NCBI GenBank assembly: GCA_002386465.1
Contig: DGIT01000118.1
Coordinates: 18,125 to 26,856 of the forward strand
DNA: 8,732 nt
Direction: 5' to 3'
DNA from: Burkholderiales bacterium UBA4615
GTDB lineage: Bacteria; Pseudomonadota; Gammaproteobacteria; Burkholderiales; Burkholderiaceae_E
Part shown: in pieces, positions 1 to 6,678 of the stretch
Numbering within the stretch: position 1 is the first letter of the stretch
How the letters are laid out: each line of letters opens with the position of its first letter
Translations under genes and position numbers: made by a program
Notes under the pieces: generated by a model
The model's database searches: none
What the model was told of the DNA's origin: nothing
The model's input: only the letters and a program-made list of their open reading frames with translations

Positions 1-320
1 TGTTCGTGAAGCGCGACGGGACGCTCTGGGCCATGGGCTACAACGCCTATGGCCAGTTGGGCCTGGGGGATACGACGGATCGCAACTTTCCGGTGCAAGT
101 GACCACCGGCGTGGTGGCGGTGACGGCGGGATCCAGCCACACCCTGTTCGTGAAGCGCGACGGGACCCTCTGGGGCACAGGCGATAACAGTTCTGGCCAG
201 CTGGGCCTGGGGTTAACAGGGCAGAGAGACTTGCCGGTGAAACTCGCTGGTGATGTGGTCGCCCTGGCAGGTGGAGACGCGTACTCCCTGTTCGTGAAGC
301 GCGACGGGTCGCTCTGGGCC
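1..320 (+). repeat. 144-bp RCC1-coding DNA repeats (three cores)
   Basis: A core encoding LFVKRDGTLW recurs at about 1-30, 144-174 and 288-318 with nearly unchanged bases (ctgttcgtgaagcgcgacgg in each complete copy). The spacing is exactly 144 bp. Conservation at silent positions points to recent expansion or gene conversion rather than protein-level selection alone. Confidence 0.8.
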
Positions 321-509
321 ATGGGCGACAATCCATACGGCGAACTGGGCCAGGGGGATAATAAGGTGGCGCTTGATGGTCGCCCGAATCCGGCGCAAGT
401 CTTTTTCCGGAACTCGGCGAATCAGCCGACCACTGCGCTGGTCGTCGCCACCCTGCCGAAAATGTCCTCGTCGAGTCACACGCTCGCGATTACCGCGCCT
501 GGGCCCTGA
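1..509 (+). CDS. RCC1-repeat protein, C-terminal part (5' end outside window)
   Basis: The reading frame is open from the window edge (codons begin at base 3) to the TGA at 507-509. The GTG at base 6 is internal to an RCC1 repeat, so it is not the true start. The visible 168 or so residues hold three copies of the core SLFVKRDGTLW, each followed by a [A/G]MGxNxxGQLGLGD-like stretch, spaced exactly 144 bp (48 codons) apart. They end in a non-repeat closing segment (FRNSANQPT, then HTLAITAPGP). This tail closely matches the end of the complete gene at 887-3316, so the two are tandem paralogues. RCC1 repeats form seven-bladed beta-propellers; in bacterial exported proteins they are usually taken as binding scaffolds, and the ligand here is unknown. 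Many codons end in A or T compared with the genes at 3624-7388. By analogy with the paralogue the missing part should carry a lipoprotein signal, but that is not visible. Confidence 0.85.
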   Translation, partial: FVKRDGTLWAMGYNAYGQLGLGDTTDRNFPVQVTTGVVAVTAGSSHTLFVKRDGTLWGTGDNSSGQLGLGLTGQRDLPVKLAGDVVALAGGDAYSLFVKRDGSLWAMGDNPYGELGQGDNKVALDGRPNPAQVFFRNSANQPTTALVVATLPKMSSSSHTLAITAPGP

Positions 510-518
510 CTAGCCCCT

Positions 519-730
519 TCAGCGACCGGTATTGTTGCAGCGAATGATGCTGTAGAGGGCCTGATTGAACGGCGCCGGGACGCCGTGACGCCGCCAGAGA
601 CCGAGGACAGCGCCGTTCAGGCATCCGATTTCGGTCGGTCTGCCATGGCGAGCGTCGACGAGCATCGACGGCGCGTGGTTGCGGGCCTCCATCAAACTTT
701 GAATCGGCGCGTAGATTCGCGAATCGTCGG
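519..730 (-). pseudogene. C-terminal remnant of ketopantoate reductase (PanE/ApbA family)
   Basis: Read on the minus strand, this stretch encodes about 70 residues with the C-terminal signature of 2-dehydropantoate 2-reductases. The order is SM, four residues on an aspartate-containing stretch, GRPTEI, LNG, then HGVPAPFNQALY, ending in TGA at 519-521. The Ser and Glu of SM...TEI are 12 residues apart, the same spacing as Ser244 and Glu256 of E. coli PanE (substrate-binding residues, recalled from the literature). The NADP-binding Rossmann domain and the catalytic lysine region are absent. Upstream, the homology stops at about 730, exactly where the repeated leader block begins, so the rest of the gene was replaced or lost. 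The fragment is convergent with the RCC1 gene at 1-509, with 9 nt between the stop codons. It cannot be an active enzyme. It also explains what the 510-730 gap contains. Confidence 0.75.
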
Positions 731-795
731 GCGGCCTGCAATAGTCCGTAATGTTTCTCCGCGGGGCGCTGCTATCGTCGGCTCTGTCTCGCCTT

Positions 796-822
796 CGGCC
801 GGCAACGCATCCCTGCGGGCCG
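796..822 (+). promoter_or_regulatory. Conserved hairpin in leader copy 1
   Basis: CGGCC (796-800) can pair with GGCCG (818-822), enclosing an inner stem CGCA/TGCG (806-809 with 814-817) around a TCCC loop, with GGCAA bulged on one side. The stretch 794-823 is identical in both leader copies while flanking bases vary. This suggests a structured RNA element. It does not match any riboswitch consensus I know. Confidence 0.35.
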
Positions 823-873
823 ATGGCGATCGGCAGGGCTGCGCAGCATGCCGGCGCGCACCCGAAACGGACT

Positions 874-878
874 GAAGG
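874..878 (+). promoter_or_regulatory. Ribosome binding site deciding the start at 887
   Basis: GAAGG lies 8 nt before the ATG at 887. The in-frame ATG at 848 lacks a comparable site and would put 13 non-signal residues ahead of the signal peptide. The second leader copy aligns its AGGAG-preceded ATG (3624) with 887, not with 848. Confidence 0.6.
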
Positions 879-886
879 CCCCAAGC

Positions 887-3316
887 ATGAAGACTCCGAC
901 GATCCGCAGCTGCGTTATGTTCCGGCGCGCCACCGACCGGGCCGGTGTGCTCGGCGCTCTGACTGCGCCATGGCGCTTTCTTGCCGTTGCCGCAGGTCTC
1001 GCCCTGGCGGCTTGCAGCGGTTCGGATTCCGGCTTCGACCAAAATTCGACCCCTACGATACCGCGCCCACAACTCGGTGCGCCGGGGGGTTCGGTCATGG
1101 GCAGCCTCGGAGTGGCTCTTCCCAACGCTGTGGCGCCCGCCACCCCGTTCAGCTTCGTGGGAAGCCAGTTCCAGCGTTACACGGTGGGTGCGACCGGTTG
1201 GTATTTCCTGGATGTCCAGGCAGCGCAGGGCGGTGCGGCCAGCAACGGCAGCCATCAGGGCGGCAAGGGTGCGCGGATGCAGGGCTATGCGTACCTGCAG
1301 CAGGGCGCGGTGCTGCGCATCGCGGTGGGCGGCGCCGGTGGGGTTGGGCAGAACGACGGGAACAACGTGAGCGGGGGCGGGGGCGGCGGCGCCTCCTCGA
1401 TCGTGCTCGCCAGCGGTTCCGTGGAGGCGCCCTCGTCGTCGGACATCCCCTTGCTGATCGCAGGTGGCGGCGGCGGAGCCGCAGCGAACTACGACGGTTC
1501 CCCGGGTTTGACGTCTGAACGGGCTGGTTCCCCCAATGAGGGGGGCAACGGCAGTGGCGGCGGGGTGGGGGCAGACCCGTATGGCGGCGCCGGGGGAGCG
1601 GGCTATCGCACCGATGGCGGCACGCATCTCGAAGGCGGTGCCGGGTCCACTTTGTTGTCCTATGGCGGGCAGGCCTACCTGAGCGGCAACAGCGGAGGCG
1701 CTTCAACAAACCGCGGGGGCGACGGGGGTTGGGGCGGTGGCGGCGAAGGCGGCCCGGCAGTCAGCAGCTTGACCAAGAACAGGGATGGCGGTGGCGGCGG
1801 GGGCGGGGGCTACAGCGGTGGCGGCGGCGGGGTCAACCAGGGCGATGGCGCCGGTGGCGGGGGCTCGTATGTCTCGAGCCAATTGGATACCTCACTATCG
1901 TTGGCCGTCCCGGGGTATCGCAGTGGTGATGGTCTGGTGGAAATCACACCGATCAATGGGTCGCCTGTCATCACGCAGCCTAAAGACCAGCAGGTTGCGA
2001 TCGGGCAGCAGGCGGTGACGCTGGGGCCGGTGTACGACGACCCCACGGGTCAGACGACGTATCAGTGGATGAAGGATGGCGTGGTACTGGTCGGCCAGAC
2101 GAGCGCCACGCTGACGATCGCATCGTTCCAGTTCACCGACTCGGGTGGCTACCAGGCGATCGTGCGTCAAGGCAACGCCACATCGATCACGCTGCCTGCA
2201 TTCCTGAGTGTCTCGAGCCCGCAATCAACGCTGCAAAGTTGGGGCTGGAACCAATATGGCCAGCTAGGCCTGGGGGATACGAATGATCGCGACTTACCGG
2301 TGCAAGTAACCAGCGACGTGGTGGCGATAGCGGGCGGGCAATATTCCTCCCTGTTTATAAAGCGCGACGGCACGTTATGGGCCGTCGGCAAGAACAACTA
2401 CGGCCAGCTAGGCCTGGGGGATACGAACGATCGCTCCTCGCCGGTGCAAGTGGCTGGCGACGTGGTGGCGGTGGCAGCGGGATCCGACCACTCCCTGTTC
2501 GTGAAGCGCGACGGGACGCTCTGGAGCATGGGCAAAAATAACAAAGGTCAGTTGGGCCTGGGGGATACGGTCGATCGCACCGCACCGGTACAAGTGGCCC
2601 GCGACGTGGTGGCGGTGGCGGTGGGGGGGCTGCAGTCCCTGTTTGTGAAGCGCGACGGCACGCTCTGGGGCATGGGAAACAACGGATATGCCGAACTGGG
2701 CCAGGGAGCCGATATCAGATACGGTGCTCCAAATTTCCCTCTCACATTTACCTCACCGGTGAGAGTGACCGAAGACGTAGTGGCGGTGGCCGCGGGCGAT
2801 GAGCACTCGTTGTTCCTGAAGCGCGACGGCACGCTCTATGGGATGGGCGATAACTCTTGGAACCAGCTGGGCCAGGTTTCTTCCATTTACCAACAACCGG
2901 TCTACTTCTATGAGCTTATTGCCTATGACGTGAAGGCGGTGGCGGCTGGAGATAATCAATCCCTGTTTGTTAAGCGAGATGGGACGCTCTGGGGGGTGGG
3001 TGAAAACAACAGTTACCAGTTAGGCCTAGGGTATAGCTCCAGCCCCAATCATCCGCAGCAAATCGCTGGCGACGTGGTGGCGGTGGCGGGAGGAAATGAA
3101 CACTCCCTGTTTGTGAAGAGCGATGGCACGCTCTGGGTCATGGGGTACAACGCTTTCTCCCAGTTGGGCCTAGGGGATCAGACAACACGCCCCTTACCCA
3201 CCCAGGTCTATTTTCGAAATTCGGCGAATCAACCAACCGCTCCACTAGTCGTCGCCACCCTGGCGAAAATGCCCACAGCGAGTCACTCGCTCGCGATCTC
3301 CGCGCCTGCGCCCTGA
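887..3316 (+). CDS. RCC1-repeat lipoprotein with glycine-rich and Ig-like domains
   Basis: 809 residues. The start at 887 is chosen from the ribosome binding site and the aligned second leader. Residues 1-43 form a long lipoprotein signal with a hydrophobic run at about 31-42 and lipobox LALAAC (Cys43), so the mature protein is probably membrane-anchored in the periplasm or on the cell surface. Residues about 88-354 resemble the ALK/LTK-type glycine-rich domain (Pfam PF12810): FSF at the start, an AAQGG strand, repeated GGAGG and GGGGG tracts, GGGGSYVS, and a closing GDGLVEIT. Residues about 359-443 are a cysteine-free Ig-like domain (YQW core tryptophan, TDSGGYQA). Residues 451-809 hold seven RCC1-like units (xMGxNxxGQLGLGD...DVVAVAAG...SLFVKRDGTLW), the number expected for one closed propeller. 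The N-terminal cassette is shared with the next gene; the propeller is shared with the gene at 1-509. Codons in the RCC1 part are less G/C-ending than downstream. The binding partner is unknown; adhesion or surface binding is a guess. Confidence 0.85.
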   Translation: MKTPTIRSCVMFRRATDRAGVLGALTAPWRFLAVAAGLALAACSGSDSGFDQNSTPTIPRPQLGAPGGSVMGSLGVALPNAVAPATPFSFVGSQFQRYTVGATGWYFLDVQAAQGGAASNGSHQGGKGARMQGYAYLQQGAVLRIAVGGAGGVGQNDGNNVSGGGGGGASSIVLASGSVEAPSSSDIPLLIAGGGGGAAANYDGSPGLTSERAGSPNEGGNGSGGGVGADPYGGAGGAGYRTDGGTHLEGGAGSTLLSYGGQAYLSGNSGGASTNRGGDGGWGGGGEGGPAVSSLTKNRDGGGGGGGGYSGGGGGVNQGDGAGGGGSYVSSQLDTSLSLAVPGYRSGDGLVEITPINGSPVITQPKDQQVAIGQQAVTLGPVYDDPTGQTTYQWMKDGVVLVGQTSATLTIASFQFTDSGGYQAIVRQGNATSITLPAFLSVSSPQSTLQSWGWNQYGQLGLGDTNDRDLPVQVTSDVVAIAGGQYSSLFIKRDGTLWAVGKNNYGQLGLGDTNDRSSPVQVAGDVVAVAAGSDHSLFVKRDGTLWSMGKNNKGQLGLGDTVDRTAPVQVARDVVAVAVGGLQSLFVKRDGTLWGMGNNGYAELGQGADIRYGAPNFPLTFTSPVRVTEDVVAVAAGDEHSLFLKRDGTLYGMGDNSWNQLGQVSSIYQQPVYFYELIAYDVKAVAAGDNQSLFVKRDGTLWGVGENNSYQLGLGYSSSPNHPQQIAGDVVAVAGGNEHSLFVKSDGTLWVMGYNAFSQLGLGDQTTRPLPTQVYFRNSANQPTAPLVVATLAKMPTASHSLAISAPAP
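2237..3313 (+). repeat. RCC1-like repeat array, seven units
   Basis: Cores encoding SLFVKRDGTLW or variants start at 2351, 2495, 2639, 2810, 2963 and 3107, with spacings of 144, 144, 171, 153 and 144 bp. A seventh, degenerate closing unit ends in HSLAISAPAP. Several cores are almost base-identical to those at 1-320. The two longer spacings reflect loop insertions in units four and five. Confidence 0.85.
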
Positions 3317-3359
3317 CCCACGGCACGGATAAGCTCGACAGGCCTCGCTGCGCCGACCT

Positions 3360-3403
3360 GCGACGAATGCGACGAATGCGACGAATGCGACGAATGCGAC
3401 GAA
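3360..3403 (+). repeat. 9-bp tandem repeat (gcgacgaat), nearly five copies
   Basis: Four perfect copies of cgacgaatg (3361-3396) are followed by a partial fifth (cgacgaa). The array starts 44 nt after the stop of the RCC1 lipoprotein. It lies in the 152-nt gap (3317-3468) before leader copy 2, where I see no gene and no clear terminator. Read in the frame of the upstream gene past its stop, it would encode Cys-Asp-Glu repeats and then a stop. Confidence 0.9.
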
Positions 3404-3533
3404 GCGTGACAACCCGAATCGTGCGCGACGCGACGCAGCCGGGCGGGCCAGCGGCCGACGCGCCCACCGCGGCCTGCAATGTTCCGTAATGTTTCTGCGC
3501 GGGCCGCTGCTAACGTCGGGGCGTCCTCGCGTT

Positions 3534-3560
3534 CGGCCGGCAACGCATCCCTGCGGGCCG
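3534..3560 (+). promoter_or_regulatory. Conserved hairpin in leader copy 2
   Basis: Identical in sequence and pairing to the hairpin at 796-822. It lies 63 nt upstream of the start codon of the cysteine-rich lipoprotein. Function unknown. Confidence 0.35.
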
Positions 3561-3609
3561 AGGGCGATCGACAGGCGTGCGCCGCATGCCGGCGCGCACC
3601 CGAACAGTC

Positions 3610-3614
3610 AGGAG
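3610..3614 (+). promoter_or_regulatory. Ribosome binding site deciding the start at 3624
   Basis: AGGAG lies 9 nt before the ATG at 3624. The frame is open upstream to an ATG at 3489, but the 45 extra residues would be arginine-rich, would bury the signal peptide, and correspond to untranslated leader in copy 1, where that ATG is out of frame. Confidence 0.8.
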
Positions 3615-3623
3615 ACCCCTCGC

Positions 3624-6600
3624 ATGAAGACCCCGACGACCCGCAGCTGCGACGCATTCAGGCGCGTCACCGTGATCACCACCGTCCTCGCCGTGGCCGC
3701 CTGCGGCAGCGGCTCCGACGGCACGTCCTCCGAGGCGGTGACCAAGTCCGAAGGGGTCCAGAGCTTCGCCGGCACGGTCAGCTGCGACTCGGTCGGCGGC
3801 ACGCCACAGTCCAGATCCTGGCAGACCCGGGTGATCCTCGACCAGCCGGTCCACCGGGGCATGGGCGCGGAGGTGTCGGGCGCCGCTGCGGTGCAGGTCG
3901 GTGGCCTGGCCGGCTCGGTCGTTACCGACGCACGGTCGCGGATCGCCGCCACGATTCCCGCCTCGTCGCTGTTCGCGGGCGTCGCCGCACCGGTGATCGA
4001 CTTCAAGATCACCGCCAGTCCGGCCTCGGGCTCCTACGAGGAGACGGGCCGCTGGACGATCGGCGTGGACGAGAACGGCAAGGCGACCCTGCGCGGCGAC
4101 TCCACCGCCGCGCTGGTGCCGGTTGCCAACGGCTGGCAAGCGAGCTGCCGCTGGGACCTCGCCGCCGCGAAGGCCCCGTCGGGGCCCATTCCCTACGCGC
4201 GGGTCGACGCGGAACTAATGCCGCCCGCGGCCGCGGCACCCGTCGCGCAATCGACCCCTACCGCCCTGAAGGCGTCCAGCAATTGCGGGGGCGGCCTGTT
4301 CAGCGTCGTCACCGACGGTCTGTATGTCGGTGCCGCGATCACCGGGTACTACGAGGGATACAAGGTCGCCACGTTGGTGCTGTCGGTCGGAGCCGTCGGA
4401 ACGACCGCCGGAGGCCAGCTGGCCGGCGCCCTCTGCCCCACCGCGCCGCTGGACTCGACGAACACGCAGCTCGCGGTCCAGGCGGCCCAGATCCAGCAGA
4501 TCGACAACTACCTGGGCCTCGCGACGAACGTCCTCTACAACGACTGGTATCAGCAGAAACTGTCCGACGCACAGTCATCCGCCTACCTCTGGAACCTGAA
4601 CCTCAACGGCATCGCGCCCCAGGGAACCAGCAAGGGGCTGTTCGGCAACTTCATGATCGGTCTGGGGCTGTGGGACCTGCGGATGCAGCCCTCGACGGCA
4701 GCCCCGGCCGATCCGATGGCGCTCGCGCTGAACAACGCCGCCTTCACGAACGCGAAGCAGATGGCGGTCTCGGCGGGCCCTCAATTCCAGCGAAACCTGC
4801 AACAGTTCTCGGGCACCGACTTCGTCTTTTCCTCCGGAGGTTCGTGCACCCAGAACGACTGCTCCACGCACATGGTCCAGGTGCTCAATTCCGCCCTCGT
4901 CAGTCTGTACAAGGACCTCTTCGTGACGCTGCAGGCCGACATCGACACCTACGCGCAGCCGGGCCAGACCCCGGGCATCCCGGCGCCGACGAACCGGAAC
5001 ATCGTGCCGCTGTACGACCAGTACAACACGATGCTGATCAAGTTCTGGTCGCAGTCGGTCTACGCGCTGGACGAGGCCCTGCAGATGGAGTGGCTGGTCA
5101 ACCAGACGAACTACTTCCGGTACACCAGCACGCCGAGACCGACCGACCTCGGGTCGATCCCCTCGTGGGGCGGCATTCCCGGGACGTACTACACGTACGG
5201 CGGCAAGTCGCTCCAGGAGGAAACCGACCGCTACAACGCGGCGCAACGAAATCTCGCGAGGGCCTACAACGCGCGCCTGAACCAGCTCTACCTGAATACG
5301 CTCAACTACCTGCTGACCGACGTGCCGGTGGGACCGCAGGCTTACCCCACCGCACCGCTCACCTGGACCGACTCCCAGGGAGTGCCCCGTTCGGAACCGG
5401 GGCCGGCGTACGCGGCCGAGATGGGCGTGAACATTCCCGTGCCGACGGGCCTGTCGCAAGGCCGCACGCCACTCTCGCTGGTCCCGACACCGTCCGGCGA
5501 CGCCTGGCGCTCGCAGGCGGTGCTCTACCAGTTCGCGGGTTTGCGGGACGTGGCGGCCTGCTGGAGCAGCCTGCAGGCCTACAACCAGACCGCGGGAACG
5601 GCCGGCACGCTGCAGGACTGGTGGAACAGCAACCCGAATGCGTGCCCGTCGATCTTCAGGCTGGCCGACGGCTCGCCGCTCAGCTACACCTGCGATCCGA
5701 ACAACACCAGCCAGTGCAAGGGCAGCGTCTACGACGGCAACACGCTGACGCCCTACACCACGATGCAGAAGTCCACCGGGGCCACCGGCGGACCGTTGGC
5801 GCTGGCCACCACGGTCACGGGCAACCTCAAGTACTGCGACCCCGGCAATCCCGCGCTGTACCTGGACAAGCGCGGCCCGATGCTCAACTGCGGCCAGTGG
5901 TACGTGCCGAAATACCTCGCCAACGGATTCCCCCGCGCGAACCCGCCGGGCGCCAATGCCGACTCGAACTACTACGCCGTCATCAACAACTACACGATCC
6001 AGGCCGGTCTGACGATGAACGGCGACTGTTCGAACAATCTGTCCTTCAAGAATGGCGCCTACCCCGCCATCACGACGCTGACCGGCGACTGGTCGTCCGG
6101 CCAGCCGGCCTCGTGCGAGGCCGTGACACCGACCGTTCCGCTGGTGAATACCAGCAGCCTGCAGTCCCCCACCAAGATCGGCATGAGAACGATCACCGGC
6201 AACTACGACACCGGGAACCAGACCGCGGGCTGCTCGCTGGGCTGGATCGGCAGCGGTCTGGGCAACCCGCTGCCGAACTACGATTCGCTCTACGGCAACG
6301 GCGACGAATTCCAGTTCGCGCTTCGCCTGCCGCGAGCGACGATCGGCGGCAACGCGTCGGGGGGATGGGCGCTTCCGCTCAGGGTCACCGCGGGGTGCAC
6401 GAACTCGTCGAAGCAGCCCTATCTGCTCGCCCACCCCCGCGACGTCGCCCCCGGCAACTTCAGCGACCAAAACGGCAACTACAGCCCCGTCAGCAACTTT
6501 TCCGCGGACGGCTACTCCTGCACCCAGGCCTCGTCGGCGTTCACCCAGCCGTATTTTTCCTGCACCCTCACCGACGGCACTCAATACCGGTTCACGCTGA

Positions 6601-6653
6601 CGAACGGCAACGGCAACGGAACGATTCTCGACGTCCGGATCACCAGCCAGTAG
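3624..6653 (+). CDS. Uncharacterised cysteine-rich lipoprotein, 1009 residues
   Basis: I do not recognise a family. Residues 1-27 are a lipoprotein signal (RR at 13-14, hydrophobic VITTVLAVAAC, lipobox VAAC with Cys27), so the product should be exported and lipid-anchored. The mature part has 18 cysteines, an even number, at 54, 175, 221, 271, 408, 413, 646, 674, 690, 698, 738, 756, 802, 831, 870, 925, 966 and 980; this suggests disulfides. Residues about 45-200 look beta-rich. Residues 230-270 are Gly/Ala/Val-rich and moderately hydrophobic. Residues about 276-570 look mostly helical and rich in Tyr, Asn and Gln. From about 640 to the end the protein is Gly/Asn/Thr-rich and probably beta, holding 12 of the 18 cysteines. 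The next gene follows after 25 nt, then dsbB, which could oxidise it (inference). Leader and signal start are copied from, or shared with, the RCC1 lipoprotein; the rest is unrelated to it. The strongly G/C-ending codons of this frame support it over the overlapping open frames. Confidence 0.85.
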   Translation: MKTPTTRSCDAFRRVTVITTVLAVAACGSGSDGTSSEAVTKSEGVQSFAGTVSCDSVGGTPQSRSWQTRVILDQPVHRGMGAEVSGAAAVQVGGLAGSVVTDARSRIAATIPASSLFAGVAAPVIDFKITASPASGSYEETGRWTIGVDENGKATLRGDSTAALVPVANGWQASCRWDLAAAKAPSGPIPYARVDAELMPPAAAAPVAQSTPTALKASSNCGGGLFSVVTDGLYVGAAITGYYEGYKVATLVLSVGAVGTTAGGQLAGALCPTAPLDSTNTQLAVQAAQIQQIDNYLGLATNVLYNDWYQQKLSDAQSSAYLWNLNLNGIAPQGTSKGLFGNFMIGLGLWDLRMQPSTAAPADPMALALNNAAFTNAKQMAVSAGPQFQRNLQQFSGTDFVFSSGGSCTQNDCSTHMVQVLNSALVSLYKDLFVTLQADIDTYAQPGQTPGIPAPTNRNIVPLYDQYNTMLIKFWSQSVYALDEALQMEWLVNQTNYFRYTSTPRPTDLGSIPSWGGIPGTYYTYGGKSLQEETDRYNAAQRNLARAYNARLNQLYLNTLNYLLTDVPVGPQAYPTAPLTWTDSQGVPRSEPGPAYAAEMGVNIPVPTGLSQGRTPLSLVPTPSGDAWRSQAVLYQFAGLRDVAACWSSLQAYNQTAGTAGTLQDWWNSNPNACPSIFRLADGSPLSYTCDPNNTSQCKGSVYDGNTLTPYTTMQKSTGATGGPLALATTVTGNLKYCDPGNPALYLDKRGPMLNCGQWYVPKYLANGFPRANPPGANADSNYYAVINNYTIQAGLTMNGDCSNNLSFKNGAYPAITTLTGDWSSGQPASCEAVTPTVPLVNTSSLQSPTKIGMRTITGNYDTGNQTAGCSLGWIGSGLGNPLPNYDSLYGNGDEFQFALRLPRATIGGNASGGWALPLRVTAGCTNSSKQPYLLAHPRDVAPGNFSDQNGNYSPVSNFSADGYSCTQASSAFTQPYFSCTLTDGTQYRFTLTNGNGNGTILDVRITSQ

Positions 6654-6678
6654 TGATGGGTAGCGCAGGAGACCCGGA

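Larger units (their letters stand above)
731..936 (+). repeat. Repeated leader and signal cassette, copy 1
   Basis: This block matches 3469-3673. Over the first 137 positions (731-867 against 3469-3605) I count 17 mismatches and no gap, about 88% identity. A 1-nt length difference occurs just before the start codon. Similarity then continues through the first 16 or so codons of the lipoprotein (MKTP, T, RSC, RR and T shared). Nothing upstream of 731 matches. The block holds the whole 5' untranslated region, the ribosome binding site and the signal-peptide start, so it probably includes the promoter. A weak -10-like TAATGT lies at 749-754, but I see no convincing -35 box. Confidence 0.85.
3469..3673 (+). 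repeat. Repeated leader and signal cassette, copy 2
   Basis: This is the counterpart of 731-936, with homology beginning abruptly at 3469. It places the same untranslated leader and the same MKTPT-RSC signal-peptide start in front of an unrelated lipoprotein. Mismatches between the copies do not fall mainly at silent positions in any frame, so the leader itself does not look translated. Confidence 0.85.

Noticed and set aside
751..867. Possible leader peptide starting MFLRG, open in both leader copies
   Set aside because: Between copies most differences change the amino acid, there is no ribosome binding site, and the frame relation to the main gene differs (out of frame in copy 1, in frame in copy 2).
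731..886. Cyclic-di-GMP or other known riboswitch in the leader
   Set aside because: Considered because of the structured, repeated leader. The conserved core sequences of c-di-GMP-I, TPP, cobalamin, fluoride and SAM classes are not present.
848..886. Upstream ATG at 848 as start of the RCC1 lipoprotein
   Set aside because: It adds 13 residues before the signal peptide, lacks a good ribosome binding site, and the aligned second leader starts at the position equivalent to 887.
692..1627. 311-codon minus-strand frame across the leader and start of the RCC1 lipoprotein
   Set aside because: Low-complexity Arg/Ala-rich shadow of the glycine-rich coding region. The real minus-strand homology (PanE end) is in a different frame at 519-730.
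3360..3403. CRISPR array
   Set aside because: The 9-bp units are directly adjacent without spacers; this is a simple tandem repeat.
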